The notes under the pieces are model-generated. The model saw only the letters and a list, made by a program, of their open reading frames with translations. It made no database searches and was not told where the DNA came from. From contig CM065184.1 in NCBI GenBank assembly GCA_033026295.1, positions 11,535,501-11,599,500 on the forward strand: DNA of 64,000 bases, written 5' to 3'. The stretch's first letter is position 1. The number at the start of each line of letters is the position of its first letter. Below, in pieces: positions 62,213 through 64,000 of the stretch. This DNA is from Channa striata (lineage: Eukaryota > Chordata > Actinopteri > Anabantiformes > Channidae). The position numbers and the translations under genes were made by a program.

Positions 62213-63230
62213 TCCTGCATCAATGCTGAGTCTGAGTGAAGACTTGTCGGTGTTCACTGTACTGAAAATATCCCAGCGGGTATTTGGTTCCTCATTTTAA
62301 CAAAGCACTAGATTTTATGCCTTTAAAACACTGTACGCTATGTTTGTTTAGCAAAATGATGCCCCGTGAGCAGTGTTTCATTTTCATGCTTCACGATCAC
62401 ATATTTTCCCTCTACTGTTCAACTTACATCGGTCAGCCCACACATCACCTAGTGTTTTTAAAATAAAATTAAGCTATAGCTTTTATAAAAAAAAACATTG
62501 CAAACTATTAAGTGCTGGTCTATTATTATGAGTTAAACACCTTTCATCACACATTATGTTATTAACATCCAATAGTGATCTTTGACCTCTATTGTTTGAT
62601 TACTACTGTGTATGTTTTGCCATAAATACCATAAACTGTTGTTTAAAATACAATGTTTTCTTAGTGGAGTATTACTTGTCTTCTTTAGGAAAGATGCAGA
62701 TAATCTGCTTAGTAATATTACTTGAGTAAACATTTAAAACTAGTACTAGAACTTAGCGCACACATGCACTTTTACTTAAGTACTGATTATTTTGTACGTC
62801 TATCACCTCTGCACACAGAGATGTGGAGCTGCAAACTGCTCAGCGTGGCCATGCTCACCCTTGTCCTCCATTCCATAATCACTAGTATTAATGTTGTTGC
62901 TATTTTGTGTATATTTAACAACTTACTGACCAATCACAAAAGACCAATTATATCTGCTTAATTAGCAAGCATATTATTCTTAAGTTACTGAATTTTGATA
63001 TGACCTGGTGCAGCTGTAGGCCAGAGACAACTGACTAGCTCTAGCCTCATTTGCACAGTGTATGGGTCAGTTTGCTTTTAAAACAAATGATGAAAATTCA
63101 GCAACTTCTCAAAGTTTGTTGTCTTGAGGTGAAAAAAAAAAAACTTAGGAAACCAGGAACTAGTTAGAAAGACAAGAATCATTTTCAAATTTCAACATTA
63201 TTTATATATAGCAGAGTGACTATAACTAAC
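62213..63230. other. Upstream flank of the receptor cluster
   Basis: AT-rich sequence that should include the promoter of the 58,793-62,212 gene within its first few hundred bases. No TATA box or other gene was identified. Confidence 0.4.
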
Positions 63231-63237
63231 TATAAGC

Positions 63238-63435
63238 TTTGTCAAAGAGGAAGGTTTGAGTCTGGTCTTAAAAGTAGAGAGGGTGTCTGCTTCCCGAACC
63301 TGGACTTGGAGCTGGTTCCACAGGAGCGGGATAACTAATTTTCTAATTTTGGAAATTCTGGGAATCACAAGTAGACCTGCATTCTGAGATCGAAGTGGTC
63401 TATGAGGATGATATGGTACTGGGATCTCTAGGGTA
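63238..63435 (+). mobile_element. Teleost interspersed repeat fragment
   Basis: Reads GGTCTTAAAAGTAGAGAGGG, TGTCTGCTTCCCGAACC, GGAGCTGGTTCCACAGGAG, then AGTGGTCTATGAGGATGATA. This order is a well-known high-copy fish repeat. No coding capacity. The class (LINE tail or other) was not settled by eye. Confidence 0.55.
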
Positions 63436-64000
63436 TAAAATGTGTTTTTGATTGTACTAAGCTAACAGGCTAATAGGTTATTTCACAGATAGCACACACC
63501 CTAATACATCCATGGTGTTGACCATTTACATTTTTTATAATCGTATCCAAGATTGTGGATATTTTATTTTTGTGGAAGGATGTCTTTTCTTTTGAAAGGC
63601 ATTTTTTTTATGTATTATGGCCATCATTTTTCAAATTTTATTAAGAACAAAATGACAAGAAACATTACGACATCCATAAGTCTTCTGTACATATTTGTTT
63701 GTATTGAAATAATAATGGAAAAATCATATAATATAAAATCATATTTCAATATAAAAACTAATAATGTTAATGAATTAAAAAAATATAAATACTCGGGGAT
63801 ACATCAAACCACTGATAAAGTAAAATACAGAGGAATAAATATCACAAATTAAATATATATATACTTAGAAAAATTAGATTAAGTATGTTGTAGAGACATC
63901 AAGTTTGCATTTTGTTGAAAATTTTAAACAGTTTAATAGATTTACTAGAACTTGGATCTGTGGAAGTGATACTTAACCATTAGGATAAATATGTTGACCA
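63436..64000. other. AT-rich end of window, nothing recognised
   Basis: Very AT-rich. An open frame at 63,553-63,852 is dominated by Ile/Asn/Lys/Tyr, as expected of AT-rich non-coding DNA, and matches no known family. Confidence 0.5.

Overview
The window is nuclear DNA of a ray-finned fish, most likely a percomorph teleost. Evidence: spliced genes with GT-AG introns, dense CA/CT microsatellites, non-LTR retroelement debris of fish type, and proteins matching vertebrate COMTD1, VDAC2, a type IV intermediate filament and the pIgR/CD300 immunoglobulin receptor family. No bacterial or organellar features, CRISPR arrays, rRNA genes or complete tRNA genes were seen.

Layout. (1) 1-29,650: about 30 kb without a convincing gene. 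It holds microsatellites, a few transposon-like remnants and several complex, AT-motif-rich blocks that look like conserved non-coding elements. In mammals COMTD1 lies next to the regulatory desert of ZNF503, so this may be the fish counterpart (inference). (2) 30,048-32,982 (+): intact seven-exon comtd1. (3) 33,791-36,382 (+): a three-exon neurofilament-like gene with a very short head and a long acidic tail; exon 1 carries a frame break near 33,990. (4) 38,005-42,305 (-): intact vdac2, 283 residues, with an upstream non-coding exon, convergent with the filament gene. (5) 43,478-62,212 (-): an immune-receptor cluster. Each unit is built as leader exon, two V-type Ig domains, stalk, transmembrane exon and a tail with tyrosine motifs.

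The cluster holds two apparently intact receptor genes (58,793-62,212 and 54,083-57,536). It also holds one gene whose Ig exons are frameshifted while its ITIM tail is intact (43,478-46,952), a decayed copy split by an RTE-like LINE (about 50,350-53,130), and scattered leader and tail exon remnants (46,720-48,270). Structurally these are inhibitory receptors: ITIM tyrosines, one hydrophobic span and no charged residue within it.

The least ordinary feature is the tail of the 54,083-57,536 gene. A 51-base, phase-0 exon carrying one tyrosine motif is present three times in tandem with its flanking introns. A fourth copy lies in the decayed paralogue and a related exon in the 43,478-46,952 gene. 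All four 51-base copies keep asparagine at Y+2 (the pYxN form), while the ITIM spacing is lost in most. All exon boundaries were derived by hand from splice consensus, phase and homology between paralogues, and need transcript data for confirmation.
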